This document shows positions 44,402 to 53,121 of a DNA stretch of 64,000 nucleotides, piece after piece (position 1 is the first letter of the stretch; every line of letters begins with the position of its first letter). Below the pieces are notes generated by a model. It saw only the letters and a list, made by a program, of their open reading frames with translations, had not been told where the DNA came from and ran no database searches. Both the position numbers and the translations under genes were made by a program. The stretch covers positions 2,431,001 through 2,495,000 of the forward strand of contig NZ_CP039690.1 in the NCBI RefSeq assembly GCF_005144885.1, read 5' to 3'. The DNA is from Phreatobacter stygius (GTDB lineage: Bacteria; Pseudomonadota; Alphaproteobacteria; Rhizobiales; Phreatobacteraceae).

Positions 44402-45856
44402 TTACTGCGGCGCCGCCGGGGCCGGAGCCGGAGGCACGACCGGCGCCGGCGTCACCGTTTCGGCCGGAGCCGGAGCCGGAGCCGCGGGCAGTGCTGGCGT
44501 CGCCGGAGCGGCGGCGCTGCGGGTGCCGGGCGGGAATTTCGCATCCGTCCTGACCCCACGCAGCAGATCGAAGGCATGGTTCAGCTGGAGGTCGTCCTTC
44601 TGCTCACGCGGCACATAGCCGGATGAGGCCGAACGCTCCTCGTTGGCGTCCTGGTTCGGGTTGCGCAAATGGCCACGCAGGCCCGCCTCGCCACGGTTCT
44701 GCGCCTGCGCTTCGGCGGCGCGGGCCCTCAGCTCTTCCGGCAGCGGCTGCTCGGTGAGGATATCGGGATCGATGCCGCGGGCCTGGATCGAGCGGCCCGA
44801 CGGCGTGTAATAGCGCGCCGTGGTCAGCCGGAGCGCACCCTGGCTGCCGAGCGGAATGATCGTCTGCACCGACCCCTTGCCGAACGACCGGGTGCCGAGC
44901 ACGGTCGCCCGCTTATGGTCCTGCAGCGCACCGGCGACGATCTCCGAGGCCGAGGCGGAACCGCCATTGATCAGCACGATGATCGGCTTGCCGCCGGTCA
45001 GATCGCCCGAGCGGGCGTTCCAGCGTTGCGTCTCCTCGGCGTTCCGGCCGCGGGTCGAGACGATCTCGCCGCGCTCCAGGAAGGCATCGGACACCGAAAT
45101 CGACTGATCGAGCAGGCCGCCCGGATTGTTTCTGAGGTCGACGACATAACCGCGCAGCTTGTCGGCCGGCACCTTGTTGCGGATCTCCTCCAGCGCGCGG
45201 CGCAGGCTGTCGGTCGTCTGCTCGTTGAACTGCGAGATACGGACATAACCGATATCGTCGCCGATGATCTGATGCCGCACGGCGCGGATGACGATGCGAT
45301 CGCGGGTGATCGGAATATCGCGGGGCGCCGCGGTGCCGGGACGGGTGACGCGGATGGTGATCGCGGAGCCCACCGGCCCGCGCATCTTTTCCACCGCCTG
45401 CTGCAGCGTGAGGCCCTGGATCGGCTCGTTGTCGATATGGGTGATGATGTCATTGGCCAGGATGCCGGCCTTGGAGGCGGGCGTGTCGTCGATCGGCGCG
45501 ACCACCTTGATCGCGCCGTCTTCCTGGGTGACCTCGATGCCCAGTCCGCCGAACTCGCCGCGGGTCTGCACCTGCATGTCGCGGAAATTGCGCGCGTCCA
45601 TGAAGCTCGAATGCGGGTCGAGCGAGGTCAGCATGCCGTTGATGGCGGCCTCGATCAGCTTGGCGTCATCCGGCTTCTCGACATAGTCCGAACGCACCCG
45701 TTCGAAGATGTCGCCGAACAGATTGATCTGCCGATAGGTGTCGGATCCTGCGGCATTGGCGCTCATCCCCAGGATCGCGCGCGGCTGGGACACCGCGACA
45801 GTCGCGAGCGCGCCCATGGCGGCGCCGGCAAGGAGGAGCGAAGCTTTGCGCATCAT
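44402..45856 (-). CDS. ctpA: S41 carboxyl-terminal processing protease
   Basis: A 484-residue periplasmic Ser-Lys protease. It has a signal peptide (LLLAGAAMGALATVAVSQ), a PDZ domain about residues 98-175 (FGGLGIEVTQEDG) and the catalytic domain. The nucleophile Ser is in NGGSASASEIVAG (300-304) and the general-base Lys327 in SFGKGSVQ. The last ~45 residues are a Pro/Ala-rich low-complexity tail. Its start overlaps the EnvC-like gene stop, the usual alphaproteobacterial pair. It likely controls peptidoglycan hydrolases or other envelope substrates. Confidence 0.95.
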   Translation of the reverse strand: MMRKASLLLAGAAMGALATVAVSQPRAILGMSANAAGSDTYRQINLFGDIFERVRSDYVEKPDDAKLIEAAINGMLTSLDPHSSFMDARNFRDMQVQTRGEFGGLGIEVTQEDGAIKVVAPIDDTPASKAGILANDIITHIDNEPIQGLTLQQAVEKMRGPVGSAITIRVTRPGTAAPRDIPITRDRIVIRAVRHQIIGDDIGYVRISQFNEQTTDSLRRALEEIRNKVPADKLRGYVVDLRNNPGGLLDQSISVSDAFLERGEIVSTRGRNAEETQRWNARSGDLTGGKPIIVLINGGSASASEIVAGALQDHKRATVLGTRSFGKGSVQTIIPLGSQGALRLTTARYYTPSGRSIQARGIDPDILTEQPLPEELRARAAEAQAQNRGEAGLRGHLRNPNQDANEERSASSGYVPREQKDDLQLNHAFDLLRGVRTDAKFPPGTRSAAAPATPALPAAPAPAPAETVTPAPVVPPAPAPAAPQ

Positions 45857-47169
45857 CCGCGAACCCTTTCATTGGTCTGAACGCCCGGAGCCCGGGGGGC
45901 CCACCAAGGCGCGGGGTCGATATTCGACCCATCCTTGCGGAACTCGACATAGAGGACGGGCTGAGAAGAGCCCGTTGTCACCGCCGCGGCCGGAGGGGGT
46001 GCGTCACCCATGACGCCCACCGGCTCGCCGGCCAAGACGAACTGACCAAGATCAACGGTGATCCTGTCCATTCCGGCGAGGACGACATGATACCCGCCCC
46101 CGGCATTCAGGATCAAGAGTTGTCCGTAGGTCCTGAACGGGCCCGAATAGACCACCCACCCGTCGGCCGGCGCGGTCACGGAAGCGCCGGCGCGGGTCGC
46201 GATCGACTGGCCACGCTCGATTCCGCCCAATCCGTCCTGGGCGCCGAATTCACGCAAACGCACACCCAGGACCGGCAAAGGCAGGCTCCCGCGGGTCTGT
46301 GCGAAGGGAATTGCCGGGTTCATGCGCCCGGCATTCTGCAAAGCCGCCATCTGCGACCGCCGGTCGGTCAGGCCTGGTCCACGCGCCACCACCGAGGTGC
46401 GGGCGGCCTCCGCGGCCCGTTGCGCCGCGGCGATTTCGGTTTCCATCCGGCCGATCAAAAGTTCGAGATTACCGGCCTGGCGTGACAATCCGGCCGCCCT
46501 CAGCTTCTCGGCGTCGAGCGATTGCTCGTTTGCCGCCACCTGCTTCTGACGCGCCTCGGCCAGCGCCTCCAGGCGAATGCGCTCGGTGTCCAGCGCGATC
46601 ATGTCCTGTTTCAGCGTGTCCCGTTCGGTGGCGATCGACCGGCGCACCGCGGCGAGATCTTCCAGATCGCGCGCCAGGACACGCACGGCATCACGCATTT
46701 CCGGCACCAGCGTGCCGAGCAGCATGGCGGTCCGCACCGTCTTCAAAACGTCGTCGGCGCCGACAAGCATCGCCGGCGGTGGTCGCCGGCCCATGCGTTG
46801 CAGCGAGGCCAGCACCTGGGCGATCAGGTCGCGCCGCGTATCGAGCGACGCCCGGATCTCGGCCTGGCGGCCGTCGAGGCCGGCGAGCCTCGCCTCGCTC
46901 TCGATCACCTTGCCTTCGAAGGCCCGGACCTTGGCGGCGGCCTCGATGCCGGAACGCACCAGGGCGGCCCGATCGGCCCGCATGGTGCTGATTTCCTGCT
47001 CGATCCGCGCCCGTTCGGCGCCGGTCCGCTGCATGTCGCTCTTGATGGCGTCGAGTTCGCGCTGGCGCTCCTGACGCTCAGCCTCCGCCCGCTCGGCCGG
47101 CGACGGCGTCTGGGCGGCCGCCGGCATGGCGACGACAATGGGAGCGAGGATGGCGAGGCTGAGACGCAT
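45853..47169 (-). CDS. EnvC-like murein hydrolase activator (degenerate M23)
   Basis: About 438 residues. A signal peptide (LSLAILAPIVVAMPAAAQ) precedes a long coiled coil (~25-260, rich in Glu/Arg/Ala) and a C-terminal LytM/M23 fold. The zinc ligands of active M23 enzymes are missing: the H-x-G-x-D position reads ERGQSIATR and the final H-L-H position reads VLYVEFR. It should therefore activate amidases rather than cut peptidoglycan, as E. coli EnvC does. The start at ATG 47169 is chosen for the signal peptide; GTG 47211 is an alternative. It is coupled to ctpA by ATGA. Confidence 0.9.
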   Translation of the reverse strand: MRLSLAILAPIVVAMPAAAQTPSPAERAEAERQERQRELDAIKSDMQRTGAERARIEQEISTMRADRAALVRSGIEAAAKVRAFEGKVIESEARLAGLDGRQAEIRASLDTRRDLIAQVLASLQRMGRRPPPAMLVGADDVLKTVRTAMLLGTLVPEMRDAVRVLARDLEDLAAVRRSIATERDTLKQDMIALDTERIRLEALAEARQKQVAANEQSLDAEKLRAAGLSRQAGNLELLIGRMETEIAAAQRAAEAARTSVVARGPGLTDRRSQMAALQNAGRMNPAIPFAQTRGSLPLPVLGVRLREFGAQDGLGGIERGQSIATRAGASVTAPADGWVVYSGPFRTYGQLLILNAGGGYHVVLAGMDRITVDLGQFVLAGEPVGVMGDAPPPAAAVTTGSSQPVLYVEFRKDGSNIDPAPWWAPRAPGVQTNERVRG

Positions 47170-47290
47170 CGGGCCCGAATCAGGAGGGCGGAACAGAACC
47201 GAACGATACACTCAGGTTGGGCCGGGGCGGAATCAGGGCAAGCGGTTGTTGCTTTGAAGGCGCAGTCACCGCCGCACCCGGCGACGCCGT

Positions 47291-48016
47291 TCAGTTGAAC
47301 AGCGCGTCGATGTCGTCCTGGCTGGCATGGCCGCTGTCGCCGTCGATCTTCGGCCCGTTGACCAGGGCCGCGTCGCCGGTCGCCTCGGCGATGGCGTCGA
47401 TATCGACATCCTTGAAGCTGTCGAGCCCGCCCCAGATGTCCATCATCTTGACGATGCGCTCTTCGATGAACTTCAGCGTATTGACCACCTTGGTGATGCG
47501 CTGGCCGGTGAGATCCTGGAAATTGCAGTGCTCGAAGATCGTGATGATCTTCTGCTGGACGTCGTCGATGGCGCCGCGATCCTGCTGGCTCTTGAGTTTC
47601 GCCGAAAGATGGCTGGCGATCTGATCGATCGCTTCGGCCGCGGTCAGAATGCCTTCGGTCGCCAGTTCCGTGCCGGACACGATCGCGTCGAGCTCGTGGG
47701 TGACGCGGGTCATCTGCTTGCCCTGGAAGCCGGAGACATGCAGCGTCGCGATCTCGTGTTTGGTCTGGTTGATCGCCTGGTAGATGCTGTCGAGCTCGGC
47801 CTTCAGCTTCATCGCCTCCTGCATCTCGCTGCGATAGGCGTCGATCATCTGCCGCGAGACCTCTTCCGGCGGCCGGATCAGCGCGCGCAGCGATTTCAGC
47901 TCGGACATGATCTCCTGATGGCCGGAACCGGCCGGGGAGCCGTCATTCGCCGTGACGGCAAGCTCCGCCGGCTGCGAAAAGGATTCGATGCGGAAGGCTT
48001 TTTTATTCGCGCGCAT
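47291..48016 (-). CDS. cheZ: CheZ-type chemotaxis protein phosphatase
   Basis: A 241-residue helical protein. The catalytic Gln lies in HCNFQDLTGQRITKVV, the CheZ signature, and the C-terminus ends in DDIDALFN, matching the CheY-binding tail peptide. A long helical hairpin lies between (MQEAMKLKAELDSIYQAINQ). It dephosphorylates CheY-P. No other chemotaxis or flagellar genes are in the window, so the gene is an orphan. Start ATG 48016 is chosen; the frame is open further upstream without a ribosome site. Confidence 0.9.
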   Translation of the reverse strand: MRANKKAFRIESFSQPAELAVTANDGSPAGSGHQEIMSELKSLRALIRPPEEVSRQMIDAYRSEMQEAMKLKAELDSIYQAINQTKHEIATLHVSGFQGKQMTRVTHELDAIVSGTELATEGILTAAEAIDQIASHLSAKLKSQQDRGAIDDVQQKIITIFEHCNFQDLTGQRITKVVNTLKFIEERIVKMMDIWGGLDSFKDVDIDAIAEATGDAALVNGPKIDGDSGHASQDDIDALFN

Positions 48017-48355
48017 GAACAACCTGAATGTCGATCGACCGGCCGGACCATCGATGGCCCGCGATCGGAACCCTTGGTCGCGCGTGGTTAAGAACGGGTT
48101 CCGGCCGTGCCGCAAATTCCACTGGCAGCATGTGAAAAGGCGTTAACCTTTCCAAACGCCTAATTCATCACCCGTTAACCCTGATCAGCGTGATTTTACT
48201 GGGAGTTAAGCCTAAAGGAAACTTGCGGAGCAGGGGCGATGTCGCGGCGGCATCAGGCCTGCCTTGTTTACCGTTTTCTCGCCGTTTCAACGCTTCAGTG
48301 GGCCAGGAAAACCGGGGCCGCCTGCTCCGCCGATGCGTTTGAACCGGGTTCGCCG
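48017..48355. promoter_or_regulatory. 339-base divergent gap between cheZ and the L,D-transpeptidase
   Basis: The AT-richer centre (48125-48225) carries several TTAA-containing words: AAGGCGTTAACC at 48129-48140, CCGTTAACCC near 48173 and GGAGTTAAGCC near 48201. TTAA-N7-TTCC at 48088-48102 weakly resembles a CtrA box. The plus frame is open from ATG 48239, with a GGAG 9-13 bases upstream, and could extend the transpeptidase N-terminus by 39 residues. No separate gene is seen. Confidence 0.4.
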
Positions 48356-49207
48356 ATGACCAAGCTCGCCCTCACCGCCGCCCTGTTCGGCCTGCTGGCG
48401 CCAAATCTCGCCCTGGCCCAGGACGGCTCCGCGCCGCGCGGCGTGATCTATGCCGAGCGCGGCATGATGCCGGCCGCCTCCACCGCCATCCGCTCGCGCC
48501 CGATGACAGCCTATGCCGAGCCCGCCGGATCAGCCGGCCGGCGCGGCGCGATGGGCGGCGGCTTCATCGAATATCTGTTCAACGGCGGCGAGGCGCCGCC
48601 GGCCCCACGCGGCGCGCGTGCTGTGCCGGTGTCGCCGGTCACCCCAGCTCCGGTCGGCGCTGTGCCGTCGATCGAGGAGCGGGTCATTCCGCTGCAGCGC
48701 CGGGCCGCCCGCGACCCGGCCGCGCTCGCCATGCCGGACCAGCCGGGCGTGCCGCGCGGCATGCATCCGCGCTTCCTGCCGCAGACGGTTGCCTATCAGA
48801 CGAGCCAGCGGCCCGGCACCATCATCATCGATACCCGCGAGCGTTTCCTCTATCTGGTCGAGGCCAATGGCATGGCCAGGCGCTACGGCGTCGGCGTCGG
48901 CCGCCCGGGCTTCGGCTGGACCGGCAACAAGACGATCACCCGCAAGGCCGAGTGGCCGGACTGGCGCCCGCCCGCCGACATGCTGCGCCGCCGCCCGGAC
49001 CTGCCGCGCTTCATGGCGGGCGGCCCGGCCAATCCGCTCGGCGCACGCGCCATGTATCTCGGTTCGTCGCTCTACCGCATCCATGGCTCGAACGAGCCGC
49101 ACACCATCGGCACCTATGTCTCCTCGGGCTGCTTCCGCATGCGCAACGAGGACGTCACCGATCTCTACGAGCGCGTCCGGGTCGGCACCAAGGTGGTCGT
49201 GATGTGA
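48356..49207 (+). CDS. L,D-transpeptidase (YkuD domain)
   Basis: About 283 residues. It has a signal peptide (LTAALFGLLAPNLALAQ), a Pro/Ala/Arg-rich linker (~30-130) and a C-terminal YkuD domain beginning TIIIDTRERFLYLVEANGMA. The catalytic motif reads RIHGSNEPHTIGTYVSSGCFRM, with the nucleophilic Cys and upstream His; the SSGCFRM variant of SHGCxR is common in rhizobial homologues. It forms 3-3 cross-links or attaches proteins to peptidoglycan. The ATG at 48356 starts at the signal peptide but lacks a ribosome site; ATG 48239 is an alternative. Confidence 0.92.
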   Translation: MTKLALTAALFGLLAPNLALAQDGSAPRGVIYAERGMMPAASTAIRSRPMTAYAEPAGSAGRRGAMGGGFIEYLFNGGEAPPAPRGARAVPVSPVTPAPVGAVPSIEERVIPLQRRAARDPAALAMPDQPGVPRGMHPRFLPQTVAYQTSQRPGTIIIDTRERFLYLVEANGMARRYGVGVGRPGFGWTGNKTITRKAEWPDWRPPADMLRRRPDLPRFMAGGPANPLGARAMYLGSSLYRIHGSNEPHTIGTYVSSGCFRMRNEDVTDLYERVRVGTKVVVM

Positions 49208-49284
49208 CCGGCGGCCGGCACGGCCGGCCGGCGCCAGGCGAATAGAAATCTCCGCTCCGCAGATCACCCGCGCGTCGGTGTCGG

Positions 49285-49312
49285 TTGCACGACCCGGTCG
49301 CGCTGATATCGT
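49285..49312 (+). promoter_or_regulatory. Possible sigma70-type promoter for the aminotransferase gene
   Basis: TTGCAC (49285-49290), a 16-base spacer and TATCGT (49307-49312) lie 46 bases upstream of the aminotransferase ATG, which has a GGAGA ribosome site. Fit is moderate. Confidence 0.35.
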
Positions 49313-49357
49313 CTTTATTGAATTTTTATAGCCTTCCCCGCTCTCCCGGAGACCATC

Positions 49358-50725
49358 ATGTCCAAAGCGTCCGCGCTGCGTCTTGTCGATGCCGATTCGG
49401 TCGGCACCGCCTCGGTTCCGAACGATCTCGAAGCCTTCTGGATGCCGTTCACCTCGAACCGCGCCTTCAAGGCCCGGCCGCGCATGGTCGCCCGCGCCAA
49501 GGACATGTATTATTACACCCCCGAAGGCCGCCCGGTGATGGACGGCACGGCGGGCCTGTGGTGCTCGAACGCCGGTCACGGCCGTGATCCGATCGTCCAG
49601 GCGATCCAGAAACAGGCGGCCGAGCTCGATTTCGCACCGTCGTTCCAATATGGCCACCCCAAGGCCTTCGAGCTGGCCAGCCGCATCGCGGCGCTGGCGC
49701 CGGCCGATCTCGACCACGTGTTCTTCTGCAATTCCGGCTCGGAAGCCGCCGACACCGCGCTGAAGATCGCGCTCGCTTATTGGAACGTCCGCGGCAAGGG
49801 TTCCAAGACCCGCCTGATCGGCCGCGAGCGTGGCTATCACGGTGTCGGCTTCGGCGGCATCACGGTTGGCGGCATCGTGCCGAACCGCAAGTTCTTCGGC
49901 TCGCTGCTCGCCGGCGCCGATCACCTGCCGCACACCTATAACCGCGAGGAGCAGCGCTTCTCGGTCGGCGAACCCGAGTGGGGCGCCCATCTCGCCGACG
50001 AACTGGAGCGGATCGTCGCGCTGCATGACGCCTCCACCATCGCCGCCGTCATGGTCGAGCCGATGGCCGGCTCGACCGGCGTTCTGCCGGCGCCGAAGGG
50101 TTATCTCAAGCGCCTGCGCGAGCTCTGCACCAAGCACGACATCCTCTTGATCTTCGACGAGGTCATCACCGGCTTCGGCCGCCTCGGCCACGCCTTCGCC
50201 TCCGAGCGCTACGGCGTGACCCCGGACCTCCTGACCTTCGCCAAGGGCGTCACCAATGCCACCGCCCCGATGGGCGGCGTCATTGCCCGCAAGGAGATCC
50301 ACGACACCTTCATGACCGGCCCGGCCCATGTGGTCGAGCTGTTCCACGGCTATACCTATTCGGCCCATCCGCTGGCCTGCGCCGCCGGCCTCGCCACCCT
50401 CGACCTCTATCGCGACGAGGGCCTGTTCGAGCGCGCCAAGACGCTCGAGCCGCTCTGGGCCGAGGCGGTCATGAGCCTCAAGACCAAGCCGGGCGTGCTC
50501 GATATCCGCCAGGTCGGCCTGACCGCGGCGGTCGACTTCGAAGGCCGCAAGGATGCCGTCGGCAAGCGCGGTTACGATGCGCTCGAGCATGCCTTCCACG
50601 AAGAGGGCCTGATGATCCGCACCGCCGGCGACGCCATCGTGCTGACCCCGCCGCTGATCGTCACCGAGAGCCAGATCGCCGAGATGGTCGAGAAGGCCGG
50701 CCGGGTGATCGAGGCGACCGCCTGA
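49358..50725 (+). CDS. Omega-amino acid:pyruvate aminotransferase (class III)
   Basis: A 455-residue PLP enzyme. The PLP Lys is Lys296 (TFAKGVTNAT), and Asp267 in IFDEVITGFGRLG holds the pyridine nitrogen. The N-terminal FWMPFTSNRAFKARPRM and GTAGLWCSNAGHGR segments match beta-alanine:pyruvate transaminases. It probably transfers the amino group of beta-alanine or other omega-amino acids to pyruvate. It is a single-gene unit ending in a strong terminator. Confidence 0.93.
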   Translation: MSKASALRLVDADSVGTASVPNDLEAFWMPFTSNRAFKARPRMVARAKDMYYYTPEGRPVMDGTAGLWCSNAGHGRDPIVQAIQKQAAELDFAPSFQYGHPKAFELASRIAALAPADLDHVFFCNSGSEAADTALKIALAYWNVRGKGSKTRLIGRERGYHGVGFGGITVGGIVPNRKFFGSLLAGADHLPHTYNREEQRFSVGEPEWGAHLADELERIVALHDASTIAAVMVEPMAGSTGVLPAPKGYLKRLRELCTKHDILLIFDEVITGFGRLGHAFASERYGVTPDLLTFAKGVTNATAPMGGVIARKEIHDTFMTGPAHVVELFHGYTYSAHPLACAAGLATLDLYRDEGLFERAKTLEPLWAEAVMSLKTKPGVLDIRQVGLTAAVDFEGRKDAVGKRGYDALEHAFHEEGLMIRTAGDAIVLTPPLIVTESQIAEMVEKAGRVIEATA

Positions 50726-50754
50726 TCAAGGCCAATTGCTGCCTGCAAGTATCG

Positions 50755-50789
50755 AACCCCCGGTCGCCCAGCGCCCGGGGGTTTTGTTG
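50755..50789 (+). terminator. Rho-independent terminator of the aminotransferase gene
   Basis: AACCCCCGG (50755-50763) pairs with CCGGGGGTT (50775-50783) around an 11-base loop, followed by TTTTGTTG starting in the arm. It is 30 bases after the stop and is the clearest intrinsic terminator in the window. Confidence 0.85.
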
Positions 50790-50829
50790 TGCGGGGGTTG
50801 GTCCGCCAAGAGCCCGACAGAATGTTCAC

Positions 50830-50916
50830 TTCGTCTTGCCCGGGCTTGTCCCGGGCATCCACGTCTCAACCCCGTGTCAATGCGTGGATGGCCGGGACGA
50901 GCCCGGCCAAGACGAA
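50830..50916. repeat. Palindromic intergenic repeat element
   Basis: A 34-base left arm (50830-50863) and right arm (50883-50916) are inverted copies matching at 31 of 34 positions, separated by 19 bases. The three differences are single-base changes. Key parts are GCCCGGGCTTGTCCCGGGC and GCCGGGACGAGCCCGGC. Elements of this look are dispersed in many alphaproteobacterial genomes as REP/MITE-like units. It lies between the terminator and the convergent lactonase gene. Confidence 0.75.
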
Positions 50917-50957
50917 CCGGGTCGTCTGCGGCCGGCAGGCCAATGACGAGCGATGCC

Positions 50958-51869
50958 TCACGTCCAGGCCAGGCCCGACGTGTTCAGGAACAGCGCGTAG
51001 AGCGAGGTCTGGCCGCAGATATAGAGCCGGTTGCGCTTGCGGCCGCCGAAACAGACATTGCCGACGATCTCACCGATCGGGATCGTGCCGAGATGGGTCC
51101 CGTCCGGGGCATAACAGAACACGCCGTGGCCGGCCGAGGTCCAGATATTGCCGTGGATATCGACGCGGAAACCGTCGAAAAAGCCGGCCGGACAGGTGGC
51201 GAAGACGCGCGGCCGTGCCACCGACCGGCCATCGGCGGCAACCTCATAAGCCGTGATGGTGACGGCCAGGTCAGGCACGTGCGAGCGGCCGGTATCGGCG
51301 ACGTAAAGGGTCCTCTCGTCGGGCGAGAAGGCGAGCCCGTTGGGCTTCACCCGGTCGGTGATCATGGCGTCGACCGCGCCGGTCGCCCGGTCGATCCGGA
51401 ACACGTAGGACGCGCCGATCTCGCTCGGAGCGGCATCGCCCTCATAGTCGCCGTCGATGCCGTAGGTCGGGTCGGTGAACCAGATCGACCCGTCCGATTT
51501 CACCACCACGTCGTTTGGCGAATTCAGCCGCTTGTCGTTCCAGCGGTCGGCGAGGATCACCCGGCTGCCGTCATGTTCGATGCGCGACACGCAGCGGCCG
51601 CGATGCTCGCAACAGACGAGCCGCCCCTGGCGGTCGACGGTATGGCCGTTGTGATGATTGCACGGGCTCATGAACACCGACACCGAGCCGTCGGTCTCGT
51701 CGAAGCGCATCAGCCGATCATTGGGGATGTCCGACCAGATCAGGTATTTGCCGGCCGGAAAATAGGCTGGCCCCTCGGCCCAGCGGCAGCCGGTATGAAG
51801 CTTTTCGAGCTTGGCATGGCCAATGATGAGCCGGGCGAAACGCGGATCGTGAATGACGACATCGCTCAA
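50958..51869 (-). CDS. SMP-30/gluconolactonase/LRE family protein
   Basis: A 303-residue six-bladed beta-propeller lactonase. Metal ligands are suggested by CRWAEGPAYFPAG (Glu), LNSPNDVVVKSDGSIWFTDP (Asn) and FSPDERTLYVADTG (Asp). Members hydrolyse sugar lactones such as gluconolactone. The nearby idonate-type and gluconate-type dehydrogenases make a sugar-acid lactone substrate likely. It reads in the same direction as the dehydrogenase gene upstream at 51919-52953, with a 49-base gap. Confidence 0.92.
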   Translation of the reverse strand: MSDVVIHDPRFARLIIGHAKLEKLHTGCRWAEGPAYFPAGKYLIWSDIPNDRLMRFDETDGSVSVFMSPCNHHNGHTVDRQGRLVCCEHRGRCVSRIEHDGSRVILADRWNDKRLNSPNDVVVKSDGSIWFTDPTYGIDGDYEGDAAPSEIGASYVFRIDRATGAVDAMITDRVKPNGLAFSPDERTLYVADTGRSHVPDLAVTITAYEVAADGRSVARPRVFATCPAGFFDGFRVDIHGNIWTSAGHGVFCYAPDGTHLGTIPIGEIVGNVCFGGRKRNRLYICGQTSLYALFLNTSGLAWT

Positions 51870-51918
51870 CGGGCAATCCTCGGGTGACGGCGCAAAGGGC
51901 GGATCGAACAGGCAGCGC

Positions 51919-52953
51919 TCAGGCGAAGGCGAGCTGCACCTTCATGGCCCGCGAGCGGTCGGAGGCAAGGTCGAAGGCTTCGACCGCCCGGTCGACCGGG
52001 AAGGTCGCGGTCAGCAGCGGCCCGACATCGATCCGGCCTGCGCCCAGCATGGCGACGGCCAGCGCGAACTCCTCATGAAACCGGAAGCTGCCGCGCAGCT
52101 CCAGTTCCTTGGCGACCAGAACGCTGATCGGAATGGCGAATTCGCCGCCGGTGCCGACCTGGACGACAATCCCGCCCGGCCTGAGCGCGGCCAAGGCGCC
52201 GGTCAGCGCGCCGCCATTGCCCGAGGCTTCGAACAGCACGTCGAAAGAACCCTTGTCGGCCTCGTAGTCAGCCAGCGCTTGCGGCTCGGTCGCCGTGTTG
52301 ACGGCCCGGTCGACGCCGAGCCGGCGCGCCATGGCGATCGGCGCTTCCGCGATGTCGGTGGCGACGATCTCGGCCGCCCCGGCGGCGCGGGCAGCCAGTG
52401 CGCAAAGCGCGCCGATCGGGCCGCAGCCGGTGACCAGCACGCGCTTGCCGAGCACTGCGCCGGCCCGGCGCACCGCATGCAGGCAGACCGCCAGGGGTTC
52501 GGCGAAGGCGGCTTCCGACAGGCTGACATGGTCGGCCACCCGGTGCGCCTGGACCGCGTCGCAGACCAGCACCTCGCGGAAGGCGCCCTGAATATGCGGA
52601 AACGGCATGGCCGAGCCATAAAAGCGCATGTTGAGACAGTGGTTGTGCCGGCCTTCCCGGCAATAACGGCACTGGCCGCAGGGCCGGCTCGGGCTGACCG
52701 CCACCCGGTCACCCGGCTTCAAGGCCACGACCGCCGGTCCGACCGCATCGACCACGCCGGCAATCTCGTGACCGAGGATCATCGGCTCCTTGATCCGGAC
52801 CGTCCCGAAGCCGCCCTGGTGGTAATAATGCAGGTCCGAGCCGCAAATGCCGCCGGCGGCGATCTTGACGGCGATGTCGTGCGGCCCGAGCGCCTCGACG
52901 GCGCGCTCCTCGACGCGCAGATCGTGCGGGGCATGGATCACCAGCGCCTTCAT
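51919..52953 (-). CDS. Zinc-dependent L-idonate 5-dehydrogenase-like enzyme
   Basis: A 344-residue medium-chain dehydrogenase. The catalytic zinc region is ICGSDLHYYHQGG and ILGHEIAGVV. The structural zinc Cys cluster is PCGQCRYCREGRHNHC, and the NAD(P) fold is TGCGPIGALCALAARAAG. The N-terminus and the GSDLHYYHQGGFG segment match L-idonate 5-dehydrogenases, which oxidise L-idonate to 5-ketogluconate. Pairing with the divergent SDR (gluconate 5-dehydrogenase-like) reproduces the idnD-idnO logic. Other polyols remain possible substrates. Confidence 0.88.
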   Translation of the reverse strand: MKALVIHAPHDLRVEERAVEALGPHDIAVKIAAGGICGSDLHYYHQGGFGTVRIKEPMILGHEIAGVVDAVGPAVVALKPGDRVAVSPSRPCGQCRYCREGRHNHCLNMRFYGSAMPFPHIQGAFREVLVCDAVQAHRVADHVSLSEAAFAEPLAVCLHAVRRAGAVLGKRVLVTGCGPIGALCALAARAAGAAEIVATDIAEAPIAMARRLGVDRAVNTATEPQALADYEADKGSFDVLFEASGNGGALTGALAALRPGGIVVQVGTGGEFAIPISVLVAKELELRGSFRFHEEFALAVAMLGAGRIDVGPLLTATFPVDRAVEAFDLASDRSRAMKVQLAFA

Positions 52954-53121
52954 GGCATGTCCTCGAAACTGACCATCCTGCGGCGGGCGTCGATGCGGTC
53001 GACCCGGTCGCATCTCATGCTATCGCTATTGCCCGGAGCCTGTCCCGCCCCGCTTGGAGCATTCCGCTCGAAGCGAGCCAAGCCGGCCGGAACGGCCCCG
53101 GGACAATGGGAGAGCCAAGAC

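Noticed and set aside
48088-48102. Possible CtrA box (TTAA-N7-TTCC) upstream of cheZ
   Set aside because: The second half deviates from TTAA at two positions, and TTAA words are frequent in this AT-rich gap, so it is not reported as a site.
48530-50599. 689-residue minus-strand frame opposite the transpeptidase and aminotransferase genes
   Set aside because: Overlaps two well-supported genes and shows only shadow-type composition.
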